From: an uncultured Verrucomicrobiota bacterium
GTDB taxonomy: Bacteria > Verrucomicrobiota > Kiritimatiellia > CAIVKH01
Length of the DNA: 64,000 nucleotides
Reading direction: 5' to 3'
NCBI GenBank assembly: GCA_937872895.1
Contig: CALMUP010000008.1
Coordinates: 351,613-415,612, forward strand
Shown here in pieces: positions 42,238-52,997 of this stretch. Numbering within the stretch: position 1 is the stretch's first letter; the number at the start of each line of letters is the position of its first letter. The position numbers and the translations under genes were made by a program. The notes under the pieces were generated by a model, which was given only the letters and a program-made list of their open reading frames with translations, was not told the origin of the DNA and did not search any database.

Positions 42238-44507
42238 CGGCGACCGGTGCGTCGCGCGCGGCGCTCATCCTGATCGCGGGACGCCAGTTTCGGCTTGCGC
42301 GGATGACCGTCGCCTTCACCATCTTCCTCCGCCACCCAGCGCAATTCCACGCTGCGGCGGTTGGCATCGACGCGGATCAGCTCGGCCTGGATCACATCAC
42401 CGACCCGCCCGAATACGCGGCCCTTGCGCCCGGTGATCCGCCCGGTCTGTCGATCCACCGACATGGTCGGGTCAGGTAGTCCGTGGGTCGGAACGAAACC
42501 GCGTTGCAATGTATCGATCAGTTCCACGAACAAACCGCGGGTGGTGCCACCGGTCACCATGGCGGGCCACGGCCCGGTTTCGCCCCGTGCCATCAGGGCC
42601 TCGTAGTACTGGACGCGCTTGATGATCAGGCTTTCCTCCTCGGCCTCGGCGGCTTCCCGTTCGCGCCGTGAACAGTGGTCGGCAATTGCTTCGCATTCCT
42701 CGCGGCGATAAAACGCGCCGCGCCGGGCGTCGAGGTGTTTGAGGATGCGATGCACCACGAGGTCGGAATAGCGCCGGATGGGCGAGGTGAAGTGCGTGTA
42801 GCGGTCGAAGGCCAGTCCGAAATGCGGGATGCATTCCACGCTGTACACGGCGCGCTTCAGGTTGCGCAGCATCGCGATGGAGATCGGATAAGCAAGCGGT
42901 TCGCGGGCATACTGGCGGGCGATGCGCTGCATGTCGTGGCGGTCTGCCGGCGCGGCATCGACGCCGAGCTGCTGGAGATCGAGGGCCATCTGCTGCCATT
43001 GGTCGTCGGACGGCTCCTCGTGGATGCGGTAGAGGGCGGGTATGCCCGAGGCGGCCAGGCGTTCCGCCACCGCGATGTTCGCGGCGAGCATGAACTCCTC
43101 GATCAGGTGGTAGGCCTCGGCGGAGGTGCGGCGCTTGATGGAGACGGGTTTGCCTTCGGTATCAAGGGTGCAGGATACCTCCGGAACACTCAGGTCGATG
43201 GCGCCGTTGTGCATGCGCTGTTTGCGCAGCCGGGTGGCCAGTTCATTCATCTCGCGCAACACCGAGTGGTGTTCGTGGGGGATTCCGCCATCGCCCTTGC
43301 CGGTGATGAGTTGCTGAACCTTGTCGTAGTCGAGCAGGATGCGCGGGCGGATCACTGTGGGGGCCATTTCCACGAGGGTGATCTGGCCATCTGCGTTGTA
43401 GGTGATGAACACCGAATAGGCCAGACGATCGCGATCGGGCTTCAGGCTGCACACCTCGGAGGTCAGGTAGGCGGGCAGCATCGGGATGAAGCGATCGACC
43501 ATGTAGACGCTGTTGCCATGGGCACGGGCATCGGCATCGATGGCCGATCCGGGGGTGACGAAGTGGGAGACATCGGCAATGTGCACACCGAGGATCCACG
43601 AACCGTCCGGGCCACGGCGTAGCGATACCGCATCGTCGTGGTCGCGGGCGTCGATCGGGTCGATCACCAGGATTGTTTCACCGCGCAGGTCCAGCCGGTC
43701 CACGAGATCGGCCGGTCCCGGTTCGGTGGATTGGCGGCGTGCCTCCTGCTGGGTTTCCTCGCTGAAGCCGGTGGCGATCTCGTGCTCGCGCAGGATCGAC
43801 AGCACATCCACGCCGGGTGCTCCGGGCAGTCCCAGCGACTCGATGATCGTGCCCTGGAGAAATTCCGAGGTCATGGTTTCGTCAAGCTGCACGACGACCT
43901 TGTGCCCGGCCGGGGCGTCGATGGCGCGGTCGGAGCGGTCGCGACGGATCCGGACATTCTGGTTGATGCGCGGATGATCGGGAATGACATACCAGTAGGC
44001 ATCCGACTTCATCAGCAGGCCGACCAACAGGCGTTTGCGGCGTTCGACGATGCGGACCACCCGGCCTTCCGGGCGGAAGGCCCGGCCGTCGGGGGCGGCC
44101 GGCAGGCTGCGCCGTCCCGGGCGGGCGGTCCGGGGAGGCGATTTCTCCACCTCGACCAGATCGCCGTGAATCGCACCGCCGAGCGAACCGGCCGGGATGA
44201 ATACTTCCGCGTTTTCGCCGGTAGCGCCGGGAATCCGGACCATGCCGTGGCCGAGCGGGGATACGTGGATCGAGCCGCGAACGGTCTCGGCCCGGGCTAC
44301 CGGAGGAGCCCAGCGGCTTCCCTTCACCTTGGTGGCGAGTCCGTCACGGGCCAGGTCGCGCAGCAGGTTGCGGAGCAGGGGGCGTTGCATCACCGACAGG
44401 CCGAGGGTTTCGGCCAGGTGGTGATCCTTCATCGGGCGGAAGGCGGGCGAGGCCATAAATTCTATTAGCCGCTGCCTCAGTTTTTGTATAGGTTCTGTCT
44501 TACTCAT
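42222..44507 (-). CDS. rnr: Ribonuclease R
   Basis: Processive 3'-5' exoribonuclease of 761 residues that degrades structured RNA and acts in RNA quality control. N-terminal winged helix, two cold-shock domains ('RGSIHVSPLGHGMVRIPG'), the RNB catalytic core with 'DLRGETILVIDPIDARDHDDAVSLRR' (metal-binding Asp residues), 'GVHIADVSHFVTPGSAIDADARAHGNSVYMVDRFIPMLP' and 'AEAYHLIEEFMLAANIAVAERL', then an S1 domain ('GLFVELIDTLQRGFVPTHGL') and a basic tail. ATG 44507 directly abuts the glgA ATG on the other strand; an alternative start is ATG 44456 (MASPAF). Neither has a Shine-Dalgarno sequence. Confidence 0.96.
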   Translation of the reverse strand: MSKTEPIQKLRQRLIEFMASPAFRPMKDHHLAETLGLSVMQRPLLRNLLRDLARDGLATKVKGSRWAPPVARAETVRGSIHVSPLGHGMVRIPGATGENAEVFIPAGSLGGAIHGDLVEVEKSPPRTARPGRRSLPAAPDGRAFRPEGRVVRIVERRKRLLVGLLMKSDAYWYVIPDHPRINQNVRIRRDRSDRAIDAPAGHKVVVQLDETMTSEFLQGTIIESLGLPGAPGVDVLSILREHEIATGFSEETQQEARRQSTEPGPADLVDRLDLRGETILVIDPIDARDHDDAVSLRRGPDGSWILGVHIADVSHFVTPGSAIDADARAHGNSVYMVDRFIPMLPAYLTSEVCSLKPDRDRLAYSVFITYNADGQITLVEMAPTVIRPRILLDYDKVQQLITGKGDGGIPHEHHSVLREMNELATRLRKQRMHNGAIDLSVPEVSCTLDTEGKPVSIKRRTSAEAYHLIEEFMLAANIAVAERLAASGIPALYRIHEEPSDDQWQQMALDLQQLGVDAAPADRHDMQRIARQYAREPLAYPISIAMLRNLKRAVYSVECIPHFGLAFDRYTHFTSPIRRYSDLVVHRILKHLDARRGAFYRREECEAIADHCSRREREAAEAEEESLIIKRVQYYEALMARGETGPWPAMVTGGTTRGLFVELIDTLQRGFVPTHGLPDPTMSVDRQTGRITGRKGRVFGRVGDVIQAELIRVDANRRSVELRWVAEEDGEGDGHPRKPKLASRDQDERRARRTGRRQRKR

Positions 44508-45974
44508 ATGAATATTGCTTTCGTTTCCAGCGAAATCACCCCGTACGCCTCAACGGGCGGCTTGGCGGATGTGTGCGGCTCCTTGCCGCGGGCGCTGGTG
44601 GATCTCGGGTGTTCGGTGACCCAGTTCATGCCGATGTACCGGCGGGTTATCGAGGGGGCGTTCGGTATTGAGGATACCGGGATCCGGTTGACCATCCCGG
44701 TCGGGTTCCACCGGTACCGTGCGGATGTCTGGAAAACCAAGAATGCCGTGCCCCCGGTCTACTTCATCCGTCGGGATGAGTTCTTCGACCGGACGGAACT
44801 ATATAACCTATCCGACCGCGATTACGATGATAATTTTGAGCGGTTCGTTTTTTTCCAGAAAGCCGTGACCGCGTTGATCGATCACCTGAAGCGGCCTTTC
44901 GATGTGGTCCACGCCCACGACTGGCAGACCGGTTTGTTGCCGTTGTACCTTCGTCACGGGCTGCAAGGCGAGGGCAGGGGAGGGCGGGAGAAGACGGTCT
45001 TCACCATCCACAACCTGGCGTTCCAGGGAATCTTCAACGGGGACGAGTTTTCCTACTCGAACCTGCCGTTTTCCAGTTTCTCGGTGGAAACGCTCGAGTA
45101 TTACGGGAACGTAAATTGCCTGAAGTCGGGGATTACCACCTCCGACCTGGTCACCACGGTATCGCGCACCTATGCGCGGGAAATCCAGACGGAGGAGAAC
45201 GGGCATGGCCTCCATGGTGTGCTGGCCAACGCAGCGCCGCGGTTGCGCGGAATCGTCAACGGAATCGATCATGAGGTCTGGGATCCAACACGGGACAAGG
45301 CGCTGGCGGCCCGGTACGGGATCCACGACCTGTCCGGCAAGCAGGACTGCAAGTCGGACCTGATTCGACGGCTCAAAATTTCTTTGGCTCCGGACGAACC
45401 GTTGTTTGGTATGGTCACTCGTTTGACCAATCAAAAAGGTGTTGAATTGGTGGACGATGTCTTGCCGTGGATCATGGAGCAGACGAAGGGTGCACTGGTC
45501 CTGCTGGGAAGCGGGAGCGAGGCCTACCAGGAGATGGTCACACGTTGGGGCAAGCGATGGCCGGGTCGGGTCGTAGTCCGGTTTGGATTCGATGCCAAGC
45601 TGGCACACCGGATCGAGGCGGCGGCGGACATCTACCTGATGCCATCCAAGTTCGAACCGTGCGGTCTCAACCAGCTCTACAGCCTTCGGTACGGAACGAT
45701 ACCGATCGTTCACGCGGTGGGCGGGCTGGAGGACACGGTGGTTGATTTGACCGAATCACCGCATGGCGGGTACGGATTCAAGTTCAAGGATTTCTCCAGT
45801 GCGGCGCTGCAGGGATCGGTCCAGCGGGCCTTGGCCGCATACAAGAAACCGTCCATGTGGAAAAGCATCCAGTTGCAGGCGATGAAGCAGGACTTCAGTT
45901 GGCGCAATTCCGCCCGGCAATACCTGGCCAGCTACGGCGAGGTGCTGGGAATCAAACCGGCAGCCAAAATGTAA
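44508..45974 (+). CDS. glgA: Glycogen synthase (ADP-glucose type)
   Basis: GT5 glycosyltransferase of 488 residues that elongates glycogen from ADP-glucose. 'MNIAFVSSEITPYASTGGLADVCGSLPRAL' is the family N-terminus, but the position of the lysine in the usual K-T-G-G motif (Lys15 in E. coli, which contacts the nucleotide sugar) is Ser here. Other motifs are intact: 'HAHDWQTGLLPLYL', 'FTIHNLAFQGIF', 'VNGIDHEVWDP', 'GMVTRLTNQKGVELV' and 'PSKFEPCGLNQLYSLRYGTIPIVHAVGGLEDTV'. ATG 44508 is the family start; TATAGG at 44487-44492 would leave about 9 leader bases. Confidence 0.96.
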   Translation: MNIAFVSSEITPYASTGGLADVCGSLPRALVDLGCSVTQFMPMYRRVIEGAFGIEDTGIRLTIPVGFHRYRADVWKTKNAVPPVYFIRRDEFFDRTELYNLSDRDYDDNFERFVFFQKAVTALIDHLKRPFDVVHAHDWQTGLLPLYLRHGLQGEGRGGREKTVFTIHNLAFQGIFNGDEFSYSNLPFSSFSVETLEYYGNVNCLKSGITTSDLVTTVSRTYAREIQTEENGHGLHGVLANAAPRLRGIVNGIDHEVWDPTRDKALAARYGIHDLSGKQDCKSDLIRRLKISLAPDEPLFGMVTRLTNQKGVELVDDVLPWIMEQTKGALVLLGSGSEAYQEMVTRWGKRWPGRVVVRFGFDAKLAHRIEAAADIYLMPSKFEPCGLNQLYSLRYGTIPIVHAVGGLEDTVVDLTESPHGGYGFKFKDFSSAALQGSVQRALAAYKKPSMWKSIQLQAMKQDFSWRNSARQYLASYGEVLGIKPAAKM

Positions 45975-45990
45975 CCAATCAATTGAACCA

Positions 45991-46038
45991 GGGGATTAAT
46001 CCCCATCGCCCAAGCAACGTCGCATAATATATATTATG
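45991..46038. repeat. Two perfect palindromes between glgA and lepB
   Basis: A 14-bp palindrome, GGGGATTAATCCCC (45991-46004), and a 16-bp AT-rich palindrome, CATAATATATATTATG (46023-46038), lie between two convergent stops. Neither is followed by a T-tract. They may form hairpins at transcript ends. Confidence 0.5.
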
Positions 46039-46081
46039 TCTTGTTGTGGGCGCTTTCAAGGCGGCCAATTGCGGATCGGTG

Positions 46082-47167
46082 TTATTGGATGGAACCCCAG
46101 CGGTGTGTGAACGGCCAGTAGATCATGAAGGCCGGTCCGACGATGTTGTGTTTGTTAACCCCGCCGAAGTAGCGGCCGTCGAGGCTGGACATGGTGTTGT
46201 CGCCGAGCGGAAGGTATTCGTCGACACCAAGCTGGATGGAATCGCCGGCGCGGCGCAGGATCGCCTCGGTCTGGATGTTTCCGACGAGGATGTACCCTTC
46301 ATACGGTGGTTGTAGTTGCCGCCGGAACGCCTCCGGTTCCTCGACCTTCTGGTCATCGGCATACAGGAACGGCGGACGGATCTCCATGCGCTCGCCGGGC
46401 AAACCGACGAGGCGTTTGATGTAGTAGTTGTCAGGTCGGATGTTCGGGTGCCTGATGTCCTTGGTGCTGAAGACGAAGATGTCGCCGCGTTCTGGCGGCG
46501 TGAAATTGTACCGGATGCGGTTGACGAAGATGTGATCCCCCAGCCTCTTGCGGCCGGCGGCGATGACCTGGCCTTTCTGCACGGTTTCGCGAACCTGTGC
46601 GCGCATCGGCATGTCAATCGGTACGAGGTGAGGCACGCCGGCGATACGAAGGACCAGTTGGCCATCATCGGTCTGCTCACCGCGGAACTCGATCGCACCG
46701 GCGGCCTTGGCCTTGATTTCCGTGTAGGACTCGCCCCACAACAGGAACGGGATGATCTTCAGGGGGAACCGGTCCATCCATCCGGGTCCCTGTTGCGGCG
46801 CATACGTGATCCCGTACAAGGTCGGCTGCATCGATCCGGTGGGAATGCGGAACGGCTGCACGAAGAAGGTTCGGAAGGCCATGGCCACGGCGATGGCCAC
46901 GACGATAATCTCGATGTTCTCGCGGATGCGCGGGCTGCGGTGCGGCGGCTGTACGGCGGTGATGGCGGCGGCGATTTGTTCGGCCGCGGCATCGATCCGC
47001 CGCTCATCCCGCTGATCCCAGGCGTCGGACAGCTCCTGCTCCGCCTGTTCCAGCGCGGTGATGCGGGCCGGTTCGACGATGTCCTCGCGCATGTGCCGCG
47101 CATGGCGGGCTTCGTGCAGCAGGTGATGCACGGCCTTCTTGATCTTGCGGCGCTCCCAGAAATTCAT
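46082..47167 (-). CDS. lepB: Signal peptidase I with central insertion
   Basis: Membrane serine protease that removes signal peptides at the periplasmic face, 361 residues. Catalytic Ser112 in 'RIPTGSMQPTLYG', catalytic Lys251 in 'NYYIKRLVGLPGE', and box E 'LPLGDNTMSSLDGRYFGGV'. One transmembrane helix (~84-103) is preceded by a cytosolic coiled-coil-like region (~20-75). About 85 residues separate box B from box D/C ('PQQGPGWMDRF ... TVQKGQVIAAGRKR'), more than in typical short enzymes. ATG 47167 is chosen; in-frame upstream codons reach into lepA. It is the last gene of the leftward run. Confidence 0.95.
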   Translation of the reverse strand: MNFWERRKIKKAVHHLLHEARHARHMREDIVEPARITALEQAEQELSDAWDQRDERRIDAAAEQIAAAITAVQPPHRSPRIRENIEIIVVAIAVAMAFRTFFVQPFRIPTGSMQPTLYGITYAPQQGPGWMDRFPLKIIPFLLWGESYTEIKAKAAGAIEFRGEQTDDGQLVLRIAGVPHLVPIDMPMRAQVRETVQKGQVIAAGRKRLGDHIFVNRIRYNFTPPERGDIFVFSTKDIRHPNIRPDNYYIKRLVGLPGERMEIRPPFLYADDQKVEEPEAFRRQLQPPYEGYILVGNIQTEAILRRAGDSIQLGVDEYLPLGDNTMSSLDGRYFGGVNKHNIVGPAFMIYWPFTHRWGSIQ

Positions 47168-47192
47168 GGTGTTCCCGTCCCGTTGCCGCGCG

Positions 47193-48995
<1,803 letters not shown>

Positions 48996-49003
48996 GGTCA
49001 AGG

Positions 49004-49690
49004 TCACGGTTTGGGATAGGCGGCACGGCAGGCATCGCGCATGGTAATGATGTCGCCGGCCATGGTAGGTGATCGGAACAGGGAGGTGCCGGCTATCAGG
49101 TAGTTGGCCCCTTGGGCGGCACACCAGGTAGCCGATTCAAGGGTAACCCCGCCGTCCACCGAGATCGGCAGACCGGGGGCCAGGGCATGGATTTCAGCGA
49201 TCTTGGGCAGGACTTCCTTCATGAAGGATTGCCCGCCGAAGCCGGGATGCACGGACATCAGCAGGACTTCATCGATGTCGCCGAGGAAAGGCCGGACCGC
49301 GTCGGCGGGCGTTTCCGGATTGAGGACCAGGCCGGGAACCACGCCGCGGGTCCGGATATGGGCGATCAGCGGCCGGATTTCAGTGCGGGCTTCGACGTGG
49401 AACAGCAAGGTCTGCGCGCCCGCATCCATAAACGCGGCGGCGAGTTCATCGGGGCGGGTCACCATGAGATGGACGTGGCGGTACAGGCCGGGCGTTACTG
49501 TCCGGGCCATGCGCACAACGTCGGGACCGAAGCTGAGGTTGGGCACGAAGTGTCCGTCCATGATGTCGAGATGCAAGCCGTCCGCTCCGGCGGCGAGGAC
49601 GGCCTGGCAGGCCCCGGCGAGGTGGCCGGGATCGGCGGCCAGCAACGACGGTAAAATCTTCACGGCGGGCAGGTTGGATGGAGGCTTCAT
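49004..49690 (-). CDS. rpe: Ribulose-phosphate 3-epimerase
   Basis: TIM-barrel enzyme of 228 residues interconverting ribulose 5-phosphate and xylulose 5-phosphate (pentose phosphate pathway). Signature segments: 'ILPSLLAAD', 'GLHLDIMDGHFVPNLSFGPDVV' (catalytic Asp and metal ligands), 'HLMVTRPDELAAAFMDAGAQTLLFHVEA', 'LLMSVHPGFGGQSF' and 'ISVDGGVTLES'. It ends 8 bases before lepA. Confidence 0.97.
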   Translation of the reverse strand: MKPPSNLPAVKILPSLLAADPGHLAGACQAVLAAGADGLHLDIMDGHFVPNLSFGPDVVRMARTVTPGLYRHVHLMVTRPDELAAAFMDAGAQTLLFHVEARTEIRPLIAHIRTRGVVPGLVLNPETPADAVRPFLGDIDEVLLMSVHPGFGGQSFMKEVLPKIAEIHALAPGLPISVDGGVTLESATWCAAQGANYLIAGTSLFRSPTMAGDIITMRDACRAAYPKP

Positions 49691-49756
49691 GAACGGCGAA
49701 CCGTAACCGACCCATACGCCAAGGTCAAGGCAACGGCGGGTTTCGGCTGGATAAGA

Positions 49757-50536
49757 TCAATCCGTAGGAACTCCCGGGATCTTCCCGTAGAAAACGCGCC
49801 AAAGGAAAAGGCCCTGCGGGTCGGCGGTGGGGACCCGCGCGGTCCGGGTCTTCGAGTGCAGGATTGTCGAGGCATCGCTGATCTTCAGGTCCCCCACCCC
49901 GACCCGGATCATGAAGCCGGCGAGGCTGCGCACCATCTTGAAGAGGAAACCGTCGCCGCGGGCGACCAGCACGTGCTGCGGCCCCTTCCTGATCCAATCC
50001 AGGGCGAATACCGTACGCACCGTTCCTTCGCGCTCGTGGCCGGGGTTGGCGGAAAACGCCGCGAAGTCATGACGCCCTACCAGCAGGGCGGCGGCAGCGC
50101 GCATGGCATCGAGGTCGATCGTCCGGTACACATGGGTATGGTAGAGGCGGAGATGCGGCGGCATGATCCGTTCGTTCCAGATGAAGTAGCGGTATTCCTT
50201 GCCGGTGGCGGACATCCGGGCATCGAAGGTCGGCTTTACCTTGGCGGCCTTCAGGGCACGGATATCGTGTTCGAGGAACCGGTTGATGCCGATAACCAGC
50301 TTGTCCGGCTTGATCTCACGATCGAGGTCGAAGTGCACGACCTGGGCGCGGGCATGTACCCCCTTATCGGTGCGGCCGCTGCTGTTGACCCGTGCCGCTT
50401 GCCCGGTGAGTTCCAGCACCGCGCGCTCCATCTCGCCCTGTATGGTCCGCTTGTCCGGCTGGAGCTGCCAACCGGAATAGCGGGTGCCGTCGTACCCGAC
50501 GGTCACCTTGAAGCGTTGACGCGGGGCAGCCTTCAT
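49757..50536 (-). CDS. truA: tRNA pseudouridine(38-40) synthase
   Basis: Forms pseudouridine at positions 38-40 of tRNA anticodon arms; 259 residues. The catalytic aspartate lies in '[18 protein letters not shown]'; '[28 protein letters not shown]'-type N-terminus and '[19 protein letters not shown]' C-terminal motif are present. The start ATG 50536 overlaps the ruvX stop (ATGA). A 66-base gap follows before rpe. Confidence 0.97.
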   Translation of the reverse strand: [259 protein letters not shown]

Positions 50537-50949
50537 GGACTGTGTGAATCGAGGTAGTGCTGGAGCATGATGGTGGCCGAGAGGGTATCGACCAGGCCTT
50601 TGCGACGGTCGCGGCGAGCGCCCGACTCGATCAGGATATCGTGCGCTGTTTTCGTAGTGAGGCGTTCGTCCCAGAGCACGACGGGGATGGACAGTACGGC
50701 GGCGAGGTCATCCCGGAACTTTTCGGCGCGCCGGGCGGCCTCTCCGCGCGATCCATCCATGTTGATCGGATGACCGAGCACGCAGAGGTCCGCGCCGGCC
50801 TCGTTCACCATGCGCACGATGGTGTTGCGGATCTGTCCGTCATTCTGGCATTCGACCATGCCGTGGGTGCTGGCGATAATCCGGTCGGGATCGCTGACCG
50901 CGAACCCGATCCGTTTCGAGCCGAGGTCGACACCGAGCGCACGGCCCAC
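50533..50949 (-). CDS. ruvX: Putative pre-16S rRNA nuclease / RuvX (YqgF)
   Basis: RNase H-fold nuclease of 138 residues, implicated in 16S rRNA 5' maturation. 'ALGVDLGSKRIGFAVSDPDRIIA' holds the first catalytic Asp; 'VLGHPINMDGSRGEAARRAEKFRDDL' and 'VVLWDERLTTKTAHDIL' hold the Glu and other site residues; 'KGLVDTLSATIMLQHYLD' ends the motif set. The start is GTG 50949, immediately after the manC stop. Confidence 0.95.
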   Translation of the reverse strand: MGRALGVDLGSKRIGFAVSDPDRIIASTHGMVECQNDGQIRNTIVRMVNEAGADLCVLGHPINMDGSRGEAARRAEKFRDDLAAVLSIPVVLWDERLTTKTAHDILIESGARRDRRKGLVDTLSATIMLQHYLDSHSP

Positions 50950-52038
50950 TTAGAGGACCTCGTGGTAGGTGCCCTTGCCGCGCAGGAGGACGACCATCTG
51001 CTTGATGTCCTGGGCGCGGTCGCGCGGGCATACCAGCGTGACTCCCTCGCTCTGCACGACGATGAGGTTGTTCACACCCAGCAGGGCGGTCAGGTGATCG
51101 CGGGAGAATACGATGTTGTTGGCCGCATCCAGGGTTTCACAGGTTCCGATGAGGGTGTTCCCGGCGGGATCCTTGGGGAAATGGTTTTCCAGTGCCGTCC
51201 AGGATCCGACATCGTCCCAGGCAAAGGTTCCGCGGGCGGCAATGATGTTGTCGGCCTTCTCCATGACGGCATAGTCGATGGAGATCTTCTCCACCGAGGC
51301 AAACATCTCCTTCAGCACGGCATCGAGATGGCCGGCCCGGGCGGCCGTGCTGATCGTTTCGATGATTGCACCGATACCCGGGCGGTGCTGCAGCAGGGCC
51401 TTTTCGATGCTGGCTACCGACCAGATGAACATGCCGGAGTTCCAGACATAGTCCCCGCTCGCCACGTAGGCTTGCGCAGTGGTCAGGTCGGGCTTCTCCA
51501 CGAAGCGGCGTGCCTTGGCGAACGAGGTGGATGTCCCGGACGGCACGCTGTCGCCGAGTTGGATGTAGCCATACCCGGTGGCCGGTTCGGTGGGCTGGAT
51601 GCCGATGGTGATCAGCACATCCTTGCGGGCCGCGATGCCGAGGGCATCGGCCAGCGTGGCGCGGAACACATCCAGGTTGCCGATCACATGGTCGGCGGTA
51701 AGGATGCAGAACACGCCCTGCGGATCACGGGCCTTGACCAGTGCGGCGGACAGGGCAACGGCCGGGGCGGTATCGCGGCCGACCGGCTCTCCCACCACGT
51801 TTTCCGGTGGCAGATAGGGAGCCGCGCGGCGCGTGGCCTCGACAAGATCCTGGTTGGTGACCACCAGCACACGTTCGTGTGGGATCAGGCCTTCCAGGCG
51901 ATCCACGGCCTGGGCCAGCAGGGCTTTTTCGGCGACGAGCGACAAAAGTTGCTTGGGACGTTTGGCCGTGCTGAGCGGCCAGAAGCGTTCACCGCGCCCC
52001 CCGGCGAGAATGACGGCGTAATAGTGGTTCGAACTCAT
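50950..52038 (-). CDS. manC: Mannose-1-phosphate guanylyltransferase
   Basis: Nucleotidyltransferase of 362 residues making GDP-mannose for surface polysaccharides. 'YYAVILAGGRGERFWPLSTAKRPKQLLSL' is the GxGxRxWPxS...KQ signature. 'PVGRDTAPAVALSAALV', 'FVEKPDLTTAQAYVASGDYVWNSGMFIW' and 'DVGSWTALENHFPKD' follow. It lacks the C-terminal isomerase domain of bifunctional proteins. It lies between trpA (1-base gap) and ruvX; the association with trpA has no obvious metabolic logic. Confidence 0.95.
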   Translation of the reverse strand: MSSNHYYAVILAGGRGERFWPLSTAKRPKQLLSLVAEKALLAQAVDRLEGLIPHERVLVVTNQDLVEATRRAAPYLPPENVVGEPVGRDTAPAVALSAALVKARDPQGVFCILTADHVIGNLDVFRATLADALGIAARKDVLITIGIQPTEPATGYGYIQLGDSVPSGTSTSFAKARRFVEKPDLTTAQAYVASGDYVWNSGMFIWSVASIEKALLQHRPGIGAIIETISTAARAGHLDAVLKEMFASVEKISIDYAVMEKADNIIAARGTFAWDDVGSWTALENHFPKDPAGNTLIGTCETLDAANNIVFSRDHLTALLGVNNLIVVQSEGVTLVCPRDRAQDIKQMVVLLRGKGTYHEVL

Positions 52039-52039
52039 G

Positions 52040-52840
52040 TCAGATTTCCTTTACCGCGTTGACCATCTGGCCGACCCAGGCCGCGGCGGCCTTCCGGCCC
52101 TTGGGCGATGTTCCGGCTTGATGGAATTGGTTCACGATGGCGCTGCCCACCACGACGGCATCCGCGGCGCGGGCGGACGCGGCGGCGAGTTCTGGCGTGG
52201 ATACGCCAAACCCGAGGGCGACCGGTAGATTCACGTGCTTGCGGGTCAGTCGGACCAGATCCGCCGCGCCTTCACTGAGCGTCTTCTGCATGCCGGTGAC
52301 GCCAGCCCGCGAGACGCAATAGACGAACCCGCTGGCATGCTCCACGATCGACTTGATCCGGTGCTCCGGGCTGGTCGGCGTGACCAGGGTGATGTTGTTG
52401 ATCCCGTTCGCCTTCATCAAGACGTTCAATTCGCGCGATTCCTCCACCGGCATGTCAAGGAACAGCAATCCATCCACCCCGGCCTCGGCGGTGCGCTTGA
52501 TCATCTTCGCATAGCCCACGGCATGGTAGGGGTTGAGGTAGGTGTAGCACATGATCGGGATGTCGGTCTGCGTGCGCAACCGGGCGATCATGTCGAGTAC
52601 GCCCACCGGGGTGGTGCCGCTATCCAGCGCGCGGTTCGCCGATTCCTGGTTCACGCGGCCGTCGGCCAGCGGATCGGAAAACGGGATGCCCAGTTCCACG
52701 ACATCCACGCCGACATCGACCAGGCGCAGCACGATGTCCATCGTGTCATCCAGCGAGGGATCACCGGCCGTCACATAGGCGACGAAACCTTTCTTCCCTT
52801 CCTTCTTCAATGCAGCGAAACGCTTGTCTATTCGGGTCAT
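52040..52840 (-). CDS. trpA: Tryptophan synthase alpha chain
   Basis: TIM-barrel subunit (266 residues) that cleaves indole-3-glycerol phosphate and passes indole to TrpB. Catalytic Glu and Asp are in 'VELGIPFSDPLADG'. The following segment reads 'RVNQESANRAL' instead of the common PTIQxAxxRAL. 'LFLDMPVEES', 'LVTPTSPEHRI', 'FVYCVSRAGVTG' and 'ALGFGVSTPE' complete the family set. ATG 52840 is preferred over the longer in-frame start at 52924. trpB and other trp genes are not nearby. A good promoter stands upstream, making it first in the trpA-manC-ruvX-truA run. Confidence 0.94.
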   Translation of the reverse strand: MTRIDKRFAALKKEGKKGFVAYVTAGDPSLDDTMDIVLRLVDVGVDVVELGIPFSDPLADGRVNQESANRALDSGTTPVGVLDMIARLRTQTDIPIMCYTYLNPYHAVGYAKMIKRTAEAGVDGLLFLDMPVEESRELNVLMKANGINNITLVTPTSPEHRIKSIVEHASGFVYCVSRAGVTGMQKTLSEGAADLVRLTRKHVNLPVALGFGVSTPELAAASARAADAVVVGSAIVNQFHQAGTSPKGRKAAAAWVGQMVNAVKEI

Positions 52841-52874
52841 ATACACCTGCTTCCGGGTCACAACATACGCGCCC

Positions 52875-52902
52875 ACTATAAGGATGCGGAGGACGTCAGC
52901 AA
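52875..52902 (-). promoter_or_regulatory. Predicted promoter of the trpA operon
   Basis: On the minus strand TTGCTG (52902-52897), 16-base spacer, TATAGT (52880-52875). The transcript would start near 52868, giving a leader of about 28 bases to ATG 52840. No attenuator or leader peptide fits in that space. Confidence 0.5.
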
Positions 52903-52969
52903 CAGGAAACTTCCTTGCCCGCACACCATCAACGGGTCTTCAGCACCCAACCCGTCCGGGCTCGATCAA

Positions 52970-52997
52970 TTTATCGTGACCACCGGTTGCATATAAA
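52970..52997 (+). promoter_or_regulatory. Candidate promoter of the methyltransferase gene at 53079
   Basis: TTTATC at 52970-52975, 16-base spacer, TATAAA at 52992-52997. The -10 is good, the -35 poor. Confidence 0.35.
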
